Source: UBA11858 sp964589145 (lineage in GTDB: Bacteria; Chloroflexota; Anaerolineae; Anaerolineales; UBA11858). From it: DNA of 5,350 nt. Of this stretch, positions 1 through 4,433 are shown piece after piece. Location of the stretch: the NCBI GenBank assembly GCA_964589145.1, contig CAZPSL010000072.1, positions 1-5,350 on the forward strand, read 5' to 3'. Each line of letters begins with the position of its first letter. The first letter of the stretch is position 1. A program made the translations under genes and the position numbers. The notes below the pieces were generated by a model. It was not told the origin of the DNA and did no database searches. It saw only the letters and a list, made by a program, of their open reading frames with translations.

Positions 1-6
1 CATAGG

Positions 7-32
7 AATTGCTACAACATTTGCCTGCACCC
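7..32. repeat. Left copy of a 26-bp direct repeat flanking the TIR array
   Basis: This stretch recurs at 383-408 with one mismatch in 26 positions (G at 11 against T at 387), an offset of 376 bp. Its core reads CTACAACATTTGCCTGCACC. The two copies bracket the whole tandem array at 39-323 together with about 60 bp of unique sequence. It could be the scar of a segmental duplication upstream of the tRNA operon. It is too long for an ordinary transposase target duplication. Confidence 0.8.
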
Positions 33-38
33 TCTGCG

Positions 39-323
39 AGACCTTTAGGGTCTTTTTCGCGGGCAGGAGACCTCAAAGGTCTTGGGCTTGGAAAGCAGCG
101 CGTCGGGCGGAAGTAAGTCCGCAGCCGAGACGCGGGCAAGACGCGTCACAACCAAAGACCCTAAAGGTCTGTGAGACCTTTAGGGTCTTTTTCGCGGGCA
201 GGAGACCTCAAAGGTCTTGGGCTTGGAAAGCATCGCGTCGGGCGGAAGCAAGTCCGCAGCCGAGACGCGGGCAAGACGCGTCGCAACCAAAGACCCTAAA
301 GGTCTGTGAGACCTTTAGGGTCT
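39..323. repeat. Tandem 135-bp repeat with terminal inverted repeats (2 full units plus a fragment)
   Basis: Two complete units start at 39 and 174, and a third left end sits at 309-323; the period is exactly 135 bp. The full units differ at only three positions (98/233, 114/249, 148/283). Each unit is bounded by perfect 17-bp inverted termini: 39-55 with 154-170, and 174-190 with 289-305. Adjacent units are separated by the trinucleotide GTG, so facing ends form a 17-bp stem with a 3-nt gap at 154-190. Inside unit 1 lie a second palindrome of the same family (AGACCT/AGGTCT around 68-82) and a GC-rich stem pairing 99-104 with 129-134 and 107-111 with 118-122. No ORF of note is inside. The architecture resembles a non-autonomous MITE-like or REP-like element; no transposase is present, so mobility is inference. 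Confidence 0.85.
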
Positions 324-382
324 CCCTGGCGCTCCGCTCAAAGTGATGGAGAGGGCGGGTGACAGCGCCCATACGACTGCCC

Positions 383-408
383 AATTTCTACAACATTTGC
401 CTGCACCC
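383..408. repeat. Right copy of the 26-bp direct repeat
   Basis: Matches 7-32 at 25 of 26 positions. This copy ends 15 bp before the -35 box of the tRNA promoter, so it belongs to the immediate upstream region of the tRNA operon. The copy at 7-32 may therefore be a displaced relic of the same upstream region. Sequence beyond the two copies diverges at once on both sides. Confidence 0.8.
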
Positions 409-423
409 GTGGGAAAGTTTTCG

Positions 424-452
424 TTGCCTCTCGTATGTGGTTGTGGTACAAT
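424..452 (+). promoter_or_regulatory. Sigma70-type promoter of the tRNA operon
   Basis: A -35 box TTGCCT (424-429) and a -10 box TACAAT (447-452) are separated by exactly 17 bp. Transcription would start near 459, about 30 nt before the first tRNA. The stretch after the -10 box (GCCCTCC) is very GC-rich, the kind of discriminator known from stable-RNA promoters under stringent control. A perfect 7-bp dyad, CCCTCCG (454-460) with CGGAGGG (464-470), overlaps the expected start site and could be an operator or simply part of the leader. Promoter call from sequence match only. Confidence 0.7.
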
Positions 453-488
453 GCCCTCCGCTCCGGAGGGACGTTCCGACCCGCGTAT

Positions 489-573
489 GGAGGGATGGCC
501 GAGTGGACGAAGGCGCCTGTCTTGAAAACAGGTATGGAGCAATCCATCGTGGGTTCGAATCCCACTCCCTCCG
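489..573 (+). tRNA. tRNA-Ser, anticodon UGA
   Basis: An 85-nt class II tRNA. The acceptor stem GGAGGGA (489-495) pairs perfectly with TCCCTCC (566-572), and the discriminator is G573, as expected for serine. The anticodon stem CCTGT/ACAGG encloses the loop CTTGAAA, with anticodon TGA at 523-525, reading UCA and other UCN codons by wobble. A long variable arm (about 533-548) contains the TGGA/TCCA stem typical of tRNA-Ser. The T arm is GTGGG, TTCGAAT, CCCAC (549-565). The 3' CCA is not encoded and must be added by the nucleotidyltransferase. It is the first gene of the three-tRNA operon. Confidence 0.97.
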
Positions 574-591
574 CCTTGACAATTGAGCACT

Positions 592-680
592 GGGGAGGTG
601 CCAGAGTGGACGATTGGGGCCGCCTGCTAAGTGGTTGTCGGGATAAAACTCGACCGTGGGTTCGAATCCCACCCTCCCCG
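592..680 (+). tRNA. tRNA-Ser, anticodon GCU
   Basis: An 89-nt class II tRNA 18 nt after the first one. The acceptor GGGGAGG (592-598) pairs with CCTCCCC (673-679), and the discriminator is G680. The anticodon stem 619-623/631-635 includes two G-U pairs and closes the loop CTGCTAA, with anticodon GCT at 626-628 for AGC and AGU codons. The long variable arm (about 636-655) with complementary GTCG/CGAC marks it as serine-specific. The T arm is GTGGG, TTCGAAT, CCCAC (656-672), identical to that of the preceding tRNA. CCA is not encoded. Confidence 0.96.
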
Positions 681-685
681 CCTTT

Positions 686-758
686 GCCCTCGTAGCTCAG
701 TGGATAGAGCACTTGGTTGCGGACTAAGGGGTCGTGCGTTCGAGTCGCACCGAGGGCG
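686..758 (+). tRNA. tRNA-Arg, anticodon GCG
   Basis: A 73-nt class I tRNA only 5 nt after the second tRNA-Ser. The acceptor GCCCTCG (686-692) pairs perfectly with CGAGGGC (751-757), and the discriminator is G758. The D arm is GCTC...GAGC. The anticodon stem 712-716/724-728 has one G-U pair and closes the loop TTGCGGA, which places anticodon GCG at 719-721 (CGC and CGU codons, arginine). The T arm is GTGCG, TTCGAGT, CGCAC (734-750). CCA is not encoded. Most bacteria read CGU/CGC/CGA with an A34 tRNA-Arg (ACG) deaminated to inosine, so an encoded G34 is unusual. The loop has exactly seven bases, so the anticodon register is clear. Confidence 0.94.
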
Positions 759-765
759 CACACAG

Positions 766-792
766 GGAGCGGGAAACCGCTCCTTTTTGTTT
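766..792 (+). terminator. Rho-independent terminator of the tRNA operon
   Basis: A perfect 7-bp GC-rich stem, GGAGCGG (766-772) with CCGCTCC (777-783), closes a GAAA tetraloop and is followed by TTTTTGTTT. It starts 8 nt after tRNA-Arg, so it should end the tRNA transcript and separate it from surE. Confidence 0.92.
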
Positions 793-806
793 GGTTCAGA
801 GCGGCA

Positions 807-839
807 AAGACTGCCAGTCCTGCCAGGACTGGCAGTCTT
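807..839. repeat. Nested palindrome upstream of surE
   Basis: Perfect 15-bp arms (807-821 and 825-839) surround the trinucleotide GCC. The element is built from three successive smaller palindromes: GACTGCCAGTC (809-819), CCTGCCAGG (819-827) and GACTGGCAGTC (827-837). It lies between the tRNA terminator and the surE ribosome binding site, only 10 nt before the latter. The 13-nt string AAGACTGCCAGTC recurs after surE at 1699-1711, which suggests a dispersed intergenic repeat family. There is no T-run, so it is not a classical terminator. It could be an operator or a leader hairpin of surE. Confidence 0.85.
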
Positions 840-859
840 GCAGCGGACAGGAGCGTTTT

Positions 860-1672
860 GTGAATCTCGATAAACCCCAAATTCTACTCACCAACGATGA
901 CGGCATTCTCTCGCCCGGCTTGTGGGCCGCCGCCGCTGCGCTGGAGGCGCTGGGCTATGTTCACGTTGTCGCGCCTGCCCGGCAGGCCTCCGGCATGGGA
1001 CGCAGTTTTCCGGGCTATTCCACAGGGGCTATCGAGCCGAAGGAAGTCAGGATCAACGGGCGCACCTGGACGGTCTATGCGGTGGACGGCTCACCGGCAC
1101 AGGTGGTGGCGCACGGCATCCTGGAGATCACGCCGCGCCGCCCCGATTTGGTGGTTTCCGGCATCAACTACGGGGAGAACATGGGCATGGGAATCACGGT
1201 TTCGGGCACGGTGGGCGCGGCCCTGGAGGGGGCTGCGGAGGGGATTCCCGCGCTGGCGGTCTCGCTGGAGACGGAGATCGAACACCACCTTTCCTACTCC
1301 GAGGAGGTTGATTTTTCCGCCGCGGCGTATTTCGCCGCCTTTTTTGGGCGTATCTTGCTGGAAAGCCGCTTCCCGAAAGATGTGGATGCCTTCAATGTGA
1401 ATATCCCCTCGGATGCAACGCCGGATACTCCCTGGGAACTGACCCGCCTCTCGCGGGTGCGGATGTTTGAGTCGGTACCGCCCCCGGAACGGGCGTGGGG
1501 CGAACCGGGCCGGGTGGGATACCGCTTCTCCGGGAATTTGCTCAACGCCCCGCAGGGCAGCGACATCCACACCGTGCGCGTCAAACGTCAGGTTTCGGTG
1601 ACCCCCTTGAGCCTTGATCTCACCTCGCGGGCGGATTTCAACGAAATCGGAACCATTTTGCGGGCGGAGTAA
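860..1672 (+). CDS. surE: 5'/3'-nucleotidase SurE
   Basis: A 270-residue cytoplasmic metal-dependent phosphatase of the SurE family, which releases phosphate from nucleoside 5'- and 3'-monophosphates and is linked to stationary-phase survival. The start is taken as GTG at 860 because AGGAG at 849-853 lies 6 nt upstream and the family's first strand (QILLTNDDG) begins at residue 7; the open frame runs back into tRNA-Arg, which is not coding. Visible family signatures are NDDG at residues 12-15 (metal ligands D13, D14), the Ser of RQASGMG (S44), SGIN at 100-103 (ligand N103), followed by the glycine-rich SGTVGAALEG segment. The conserved GTPA-like loop appears as DGSPA at 76-80. Length matches the family (about 250-270). 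It stands alone downstream of the tRNA terminator with no clear promoter, converges with the IMPase gene, and shows no sign of damage. Confidence 0.96.
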   Translation: MNLDKPQILLTNDDGILSPGLWAAAAALEALGYVHVVAPARQASGMGRSFPGYSTGAIEPKEVRINGRTWTVYAVDGSPAQVVAHGILEITPRRPDLVVSGINYGENMGMGITVSGTVGAALEGAAEGIPALAVSLETEIEHHLSYSEEVDFSAAAYFAAFFGRILLESRFPKDVDAFNVNIPSDATPDTPWELTRLSRVRMFESVPPPERAWGEPGRVGYRFSGNLLNAPQGSDIHTVRVKRQVSVTPLSLDLTSRADFNEIGTILRAE

Positions 1673-1694
1673 AAACCGGCGGGGATGCTGTTTC

Positions 1695-1719
1695 CCGCAA
1701 GACTGCCAGTCTGATGCGG
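1695..1719. repeat. Hairpin in the surE/IMPase convergent gap
   Basis: CCGCA (1695-1699) plus AGACT (1700-1704) pair with AGTCT (1708-1712) and TGCGG (1715-1719), with a GCC loop and a 2-nt GA bulge, giving a 10-bp stem. It contains the same AAGACTGCCAGTC string as the palindrome at 807-839. An overlapping alternative stem pairs 1679-1685 with 1692-1698. It occupies most of the 48-bp gap between two convergent stop codons and could act as a bidirectional terminator, but neither strand has a following T-run. Confidence 0.65.
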
Positions 1720-1720
1720 C

Positions 1721-2503
1721 TTATGCAGATGGATGCCACAACCCATCCAGCATCAACGGATGAATCTGCCCGTTGGTCGCCAGCACCGAGCAGGGGGGCG
1801 TGAGAAAGTCGGGGCCGCCGCGGGCATCCGTGACCATGCCGCCCGCCTCCGTAACGATCAGCGATCCGGCGGCGATGTCGTAAGATTCGATGCTGATTTC
1901 CCAAAAGCCATCAAACCGCCCGGCGGCCACATAGCACAAATCCAGCGCTGCCGACCCCAACCGGCGGACGCCCTGCGAGTGCAGCGAAAAGTGTGTGTAG
2001 TGGTCCAGGTTGTTGTCCGCCCTGTGCTGTATGTCGTAGGGGAACCCGGTCACCAGCAAACTGTCAATCAGCCGGTTCGCAGTGGAAACCCGCAGCGGGT
2101 TCCCGTTCAGGAACGCGCCCTGTCCCCGCTCGGCGGTGAACATCTCATCCCGCACGGGATCGTAAACCACCCCCAGGGTGAGTTGCCCCTCCCGGACGTA
2201 GCCCAGCGAGACGGAAAAGAAGGGGATGCCGTGAGCGTAGTTCACTGTGCCGTCCAGCGGGTCAATATGCCAAACCTGCCCGTCATCCCCGCGGATGATT
2301 CCGCTTTCTTCTGCGATGATGCGGTCGCCGGGGCAGCAGGACTGAACGGCTTGCAGCAGGTAGGCTTCCGAGCGGCGGTCAATATCGGTGACCAGGTCAA
2401 TCTCGCTTTTGTGTTCGATGTGGAAATCCTGTTCCAGCCCCTGAAGCAGGATTTCCCCGGCGTGCCGCGCCCAGGATTGCAGGATCGTCAAATTGGGTTG
2501 CAT
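1721..2503 (-). CDS. suhB: Inositol monophosphatase family protein (SuhB-like)
   Basis: A 260-residue Mg2+-dependent, Li+-sensitive type sugar-phosphate phosphatase of the inositol-1-monophosphatase family, cytoplasmic. Family motifs are in the normal order: AEES with metal ligand E65 (64-67), DPLDGTVNY at 81-89 (ligands D81, D84; catalytic T86), and SYDIAAG at 207-213 (ligand D209) followed by TEAGG. The start ATG at 2503 has GAGG 5 nt upstream (2509-2512) and gives the usual family length; an in-frame extension of 45 residues upstream is not family-like and would cross a strong hairpin. The substrate may be myo-inositol 1-phosphate, but relatives act on fructose-1,6-bisphosphate, histidinol phosphate or NADP, and sequence alone does not decide. 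It is convergent with surE and 221 bp downstream of the response regulator. The symbol is by family resemblance. Confidence 0.92.
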   Translation of the reverse strand: MQPNLTILQSWARHAGEILLQGLEQDFHIEHKSEIDLVTDIDRRSEAYLLQAVQSCCPGDRIIAEESGIIRGDDGQVWHIDPLDGTVNYAHGIPFFSVSLGYVREGQLTLGVVYDPVRDEMFTAERGQGAFLNGNPLRVSTANRLIDSLLVTGFPYDIQHRADNNLDHYTHFSLHSQGVRRLGSAALDLCYVAAGRFDGFWEISIESYDIAAGSLIVTEAGGMVTDARGGPDFLTPPCSVLATNGQIHPLMLDGLWHPSA

Positions 2504-2517
2504 TGTTACCTCGAATA

Positions 2518-2544
2518 CAACTCCCGCCATTTCGGCGGGAGTTG
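2518..2544. promoter_or_regulatory. 11-bp perfect hairpin in the IMPase gene leader
   Basis: CAACTCCCGCC (2518-2528) pairs without mismatch with GGCGGGAGTTG (2534-2544) across a 5-nt loop. In the minus-strand mRNA it ends 5 nt before the GAGG ribosome binding site of the IMPase gene. No U-run follows on either strand, so it does not look like an intrinsic terminator. It may tune translation or transcript stability, or be one of the region's dispersed palindromes. Confidence 0.7.
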
Positions 2545-2611
2545 CCTGGTTTGATAACCTGAACTTCGGATGAAAAGGAGGGCACTTATCTTGGGAACAC
2601 GAAAGGCCGCT

Positions 2612-2670
2612 TTTGTCCGTGCCTTTTGCCGCATCCACGCTGCCCGGACAGCAGCATTTGGTTTGTCCGT
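2612..2670. repeat. TTTGTCCGT direct repeat, 50-bp spacing
   Basis: TTTGTCCGT occurs at 2612-2620 and 2662-2670, exactly 50 bp apart, with an inverted CGGACA at 2645-2650 between them. This lies in the 221-bp gap between the response regulator and the IMPase gene, which holds no convincing gene. A T-rich run follows at 2679-2690 on the plus strand. The repeats could be binding sites, but they are short enough to be chance. Confidence 0.35.
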
Positions 2671-2724
2671 AACTCAGATTTTGTTTTTTTGGTGGTGACT
2701 ATGGTGCATGACGATGCCTGGTTC

Positions 2725-3351
2725 CTACCCGTTTCTCTGCTGGTCGAGGATTTCGTATAGTTCGTTGAGTTCTTCCTCGATTTGGCTGCGGTGCAGGCGG
2801 GCTTCCTCCAGCAAGGCTTCAAAGGCCGGTTTTTGGTCATCGGAGAGTGTTTTCAGCAGCCGTTCCGTGCGGGTAATCTGGGCACTTTTGTGGCGCAGTT
2901 TGCTCTCCAGCCGTTCGCGGTAGCCCTGATAAAACTCGGCCTGGCTCATCGGGGGCGGGACGGTTGGCGTCCCCTGGGTGAGAATCTCCGCTACGGTGAG
3001 CAGGAATTCCTCAGTGTCCACCGGTTTTTCCAAAAAGCGGGCTGCACCCAAACTAAGGGCGAAGGCTTTATCCTCCGGGGTGACGTAAGTCGCTGAGAGA
3101 AAGACTACCGGAATCTGGTTGGTTCTCGGTTCGGTGCGCAGACGGTGCATCAGGGCGAAGCCATCCATCTTGGGCATCAGGATGTCTGTAATCACCATCG
3201 CCGGCCGCTGTTCATCAATACGTCGCATCGCTTCCTCACCGTTGGCTGCGGTGATCACCGGATAGCCTTTGAAACGAAGGGTGACAGCAAGTAAATCCAA
3301 AATGTTTGGGACATCCTCAACCACGAGAATGGGGCCATAAGGTACGTTCAT
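2725..3351 (-). CDS. Response regulator: receiver domain plus helical tail, no DNA-binding domain
   Basis: A 208-residue cytoplasmic two-component protein. The CheY-like receiver spans about residues 7-127: acidic pair E12-D13, phosphoacceptor D56 in VITDILMPKMDG, S86 of FLSAT, and K109-P110 in FLEKP, all key residues present. After a proline-rich linker (TPTVPPP, 128-134) the remaining 74 residues are strongly charged and helical, with probable coiled coil at about 137-168 and 173-205 and no helix-turn-helix or enzymatic output motif. I therefore expect it to act by protein contact, probably as a dimer. The start is ATG at 3351 with GGAG 7 nt upstream; a TTG one codon earlier is less well spaced. 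No histidine kinase lies in the window. It follows the ccm cluster on the same strand but has its own candidate promoter. The partner and the process it controls are unknown. Confidence 0.9.
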   Translation of the reverse strand: MNVPYGPILVVEDVPNILDLLAVTLRFKGYPVITAANGEEAMRRIDEQRPAMVITDILMPKMDGFALMHRLRTEPRTNQIPVVFLSATYVTPEDKAFALSLGAARFLEKPVDTEEFLLTVAEILTQGTPTVPPPMSQAEFYQGYRERLESKLRHKSAQITRTERLLKTLSDDQKPAFEALLEEARLHRSQIEEELNELYEILDQQRNG

Positions 3352-3365
3352 CAAAATACTCCGTG

Positions 3366-3380
3366 ACCTGCTATGCAGGT
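3366..3380. promoter_or_regulatory. Short palindrome in the response-regulator leader
   Basis: ACCTGC (3366-3371) and GCAGGT (3375-3380) flank TAT. It sits between the candidate promoter and the GGAG site of the response regulator, about 20 nt downstream of the -10 box in the minus-strand direction. It could be an operator or a small leader hairpin; 6-bp arms are only modest evidence. Confidence 0.4.
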
Positions 3381-3398
3381 GAATTGCCTTGCAACCGT

Positions 3399-3426
3399 AT
3401 TTTACCCGTTTTCAGGCGGAGGGCAA
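3399..3426 (-). promoter_or_regulatory. Candidate promoter of the response regulator
   Basis: On the minus strand TTGCCC (3426-3421) is followed after 16 bp by TAAAAT (3404-3399), a good sigma70-like pair. Transcription would start near 3392, about 40 nt before the ATG. It lies in the 94-bp gap after ccmD, arguing that the regulator is expressed apart from the ccm genes. No terminator is evident between ccmD and this point, so read-through is possible. Confidence 0.55.
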
Positions 3427-3445
3427 GCATGAAAACGATACGGGG

Positions 3446-3616
3446 TCAGGGCAGGTCTTCTGCCAGCATTGCCAGTTCCTGTTTCAGGCTGCGCTGGCGG
3501 AGGGAAAGGCTGAGCAGGTATAGCCCCATGACGATGAAAAAGATGGTGTACCCGGCGATGAAGTAGTCGGTGGTTTCTGCGGGGCCGGATTGGGAGAGAA
3601 GTGAAAAAATGTTCAT
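3446..3616 (-). CDS. ccmD: CcmD-like small membrane protein
   Basis: A 56-residue protein with one transmembrane helix (about residues 18-39, aromatic and leucine-rich) followed by a basic, helical cytoplasmic tail (RQRSLKQEL at 40-48). This is the architecture of CcmD, which in cytochrome c maturation helps release heme-loaded CcmE from the CcmABC complex. CcmD is poorly conserved, so the call rests on size, topology and position directly after ccmC. The start ATG at 3616 lies 92 bp past the ccmC stop and lacks a visible Shine-Dalgarno sequence (the preceding bases are pyrimidine-rich). The frame is open upstream to a TTG overlapping the ccmC stop, but that 32-residue extension is low complexity and would precede a normal CcmD amino terminus. 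It could also be an unrelated small membrane protein. Confidence 0.72.
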   Translation of the reverse strand: MNIFSLLSQSGPAETTDYFIAGYTIFFIVMGLYLLSLSLRQRSLKQELAMLAEDLP

Positions 3617-3638
3617 GGCGGGAGGTGAAGGGGATCCA

Positions 3639-3661
3639 AAAGTTGAAGGTGGAAAGTTGAA
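3639..3661. repeat. Short direct repeat in the ccmC-ccmD spacer
   Basis: AAAGTTGAA occurs at 3639-3647 and 3653-3661, a 14-bp period, in the purine-rich 92-bp spacer between ccmC and ccmD. On the ccm transcript it is a pyrimidine-rich stretch with no ribosome binding site. No function is evident. Confidence 0.4.
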
Positions 3662-3708
3662 ATTTACGGGTTGCAGCAGAAAAAATGTGCGCTGCGGTAT
3701 CTGGACTG

Positions 3709-4398
3709 TCAACTCAGGACTTTCAGGCGTTCTTGTTCCACCTTGGCAGCCAGTTGACCAAGACGGACGCGGTGCCAGAGAAGATCGGCAAAGATGACGG
3801 TGAACACAAACAGCGAGAAAAAGAACACGATTTTCATATCGCCGGTCATGCCGATATTGCCGCCTTCCGAACTGCCGACCACAACCGGATGGATGGTGCG
3901 CAGGATTCGAATGGTGAGAAACGTAATCGGCACGGAGACGAACCCCAGGATGGTGTAAACAGCCCCAAAGCGGGCGCGGCGCTCCGGGTCGTCAATGCCC
4001 TGACGAAGCAGCATGTAGGCGGCATAAACCAGTTCAACGATGGCAGCGGTGGTCAGCCGCGGGTCCCAGGTCCACCATGTGTTCCAGATCGGGCGTGCCC
4101 AGATCGAACCCAGGACGATAGCGATGAAAAAGAAGACCAGGCTGATTTCCACCGCGGCCACCTCCACAATATCCCATTTGAGATTTTGAGTGCGCAGGTA
4201 GGCGATCCCGGCCACTCCGGCGGCCATGAAGCCCAGCATCCCTACCCAGGCGGTGGCGACATGGAAGTAAAACACTTTTTGCACCTGTCCCATCACGGCT
4301 TCCAGCGGGGCGAAGAAGAACACCATCCAGACCGCCGCCAGAAACAGGACGATGGCGACAATATCCAGGATGGTGAGGGCTTTGGGTTTCGGGTCCAT
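3709..4398 (-). CDS. ccmC: Heme exporter protein CcmC
   Basis: A 229-residue polytopic inner-membrane protein of the CcmC family, which with CcmAB loads heme onto the chaperone CcmE for c-type cytochrome assembly. The heme-handling tryptophan-rich motif is clear (WWTWDPRLT at 108-116, preceded by RPIW), and the two family histidines that ligate heme are present at H46 (VFYFHVATAW) and H170 (RTIHPVV). Six membrane segments can be traced, at about 10-30, 46-66, 82-100, 118-131, 145-162 and 189-206. I start at ATG 4398 because AGAGGA lies 6 nt upstream; an alternative ATG at 4437 overlaps the ccmB stop by 4 nt (ATGA), would add 13 residues and has only a weak site. Both remain possible. It follows ccmB closely and precedes ccmD. 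Confidence 0.94.
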   Translation of the reverse strand: MDPKPKALTILDIVAIVLFLAAVWMVFFFAPLEAVMGQVQKVFYFHVATAWVGMLGFMAAGVAGIAYLRTQNLKWDIVEVAAVEISLVFFFIAIVLGSIWARPIWNTWWTWDPRLTTAAIVELVYAAYMLLRQGIDDPERRARFGAVYTILGFVSVPITFLTIRILRTIHPVVVGSSEGGNIGMTGDMKIVFFFSLFVFTVIFADLLWHRVRLGQLAAKVEQERLKVLS

Positions 4399-4413
4399 TT
4401 GAAATCCTCTGTT

Positions 4414-4429
4414 CGATAATCCTTTATCG
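4414..4429. repeat. Small palindrome at the ccmB-ccmC junction
   Basis: CGATAA (4414-4419) and TTATCG (4424-4429) flank TCCT. It lies between the ccmB stop codon and the AGAGGA site of the preferred ccmC start. If ccmC begins at 4398, this is an intercistronic hairpin of the mRNA; if it begins at 4437, it is coding. Weak evidence by itself. Confidence 0.35.
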
Positions 4430-4433
4430 GGTT

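Noticed and set aside
39..323. CRISPR array
   Set aside because: The repeat unit is 135 bp and continuous, with only 3-nt separators and no variable spacers; its inverted ends point to a TIR element instead.
576..581. Consensus -35 hexamer TTGACA between the two tRNA-Ser genes
   Set aside because: The position 17 bp downstream (599-604, TGCCAG) is no -10 box and lies inside the next tRNA; the genes are best read as one operon from the promoter at 424-452.
734..859. Amino-terminal extension of surE back to 734
   Set aside because: It would be translated from tRNA-Arg, the terminator and the palindrome; AGGAG plus GTG at 860 gives the normal family start.
338..880. Long minus-strand open frames of up to 180 codons across the tRNA region
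   Set aside because: They are antisense translations of the tRNA genes, giving the familiar spurious GATRTHDPLVRNQ-type and GIRTHD-type peptides, and they run through the terminator hairpin.
1733..2554. Long plus-strand open frame opposite the IMPase gene
   Set aside because: The minus strand encodes a complete protein with all IMPase motifs; the plus frame has no recognisable domain and no ribosome binding site.
2504..2638. 45-residue amino-terminal extension of the IMPase gene
   Set aside because: The extension is translated through the 11-bp hairpin, does not resemble the family, and a better start with an SD exists at 2503.
2645..2690. Possible plus-strand terminator (CGGACA/TGTCCG followed by a T-rich run)
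   Set aside because: No plus-strand gene ends here, the T-run begins about 10 nt after the stem, and the loop is large.
3685..4419. Long plus-strand open frame opposite ccmC
   Set aside because: Its product is rich in H, D, Q and G, the typical antisense of a hydrophobic membrane protein; the minus strand carries clear CcmC motifs.
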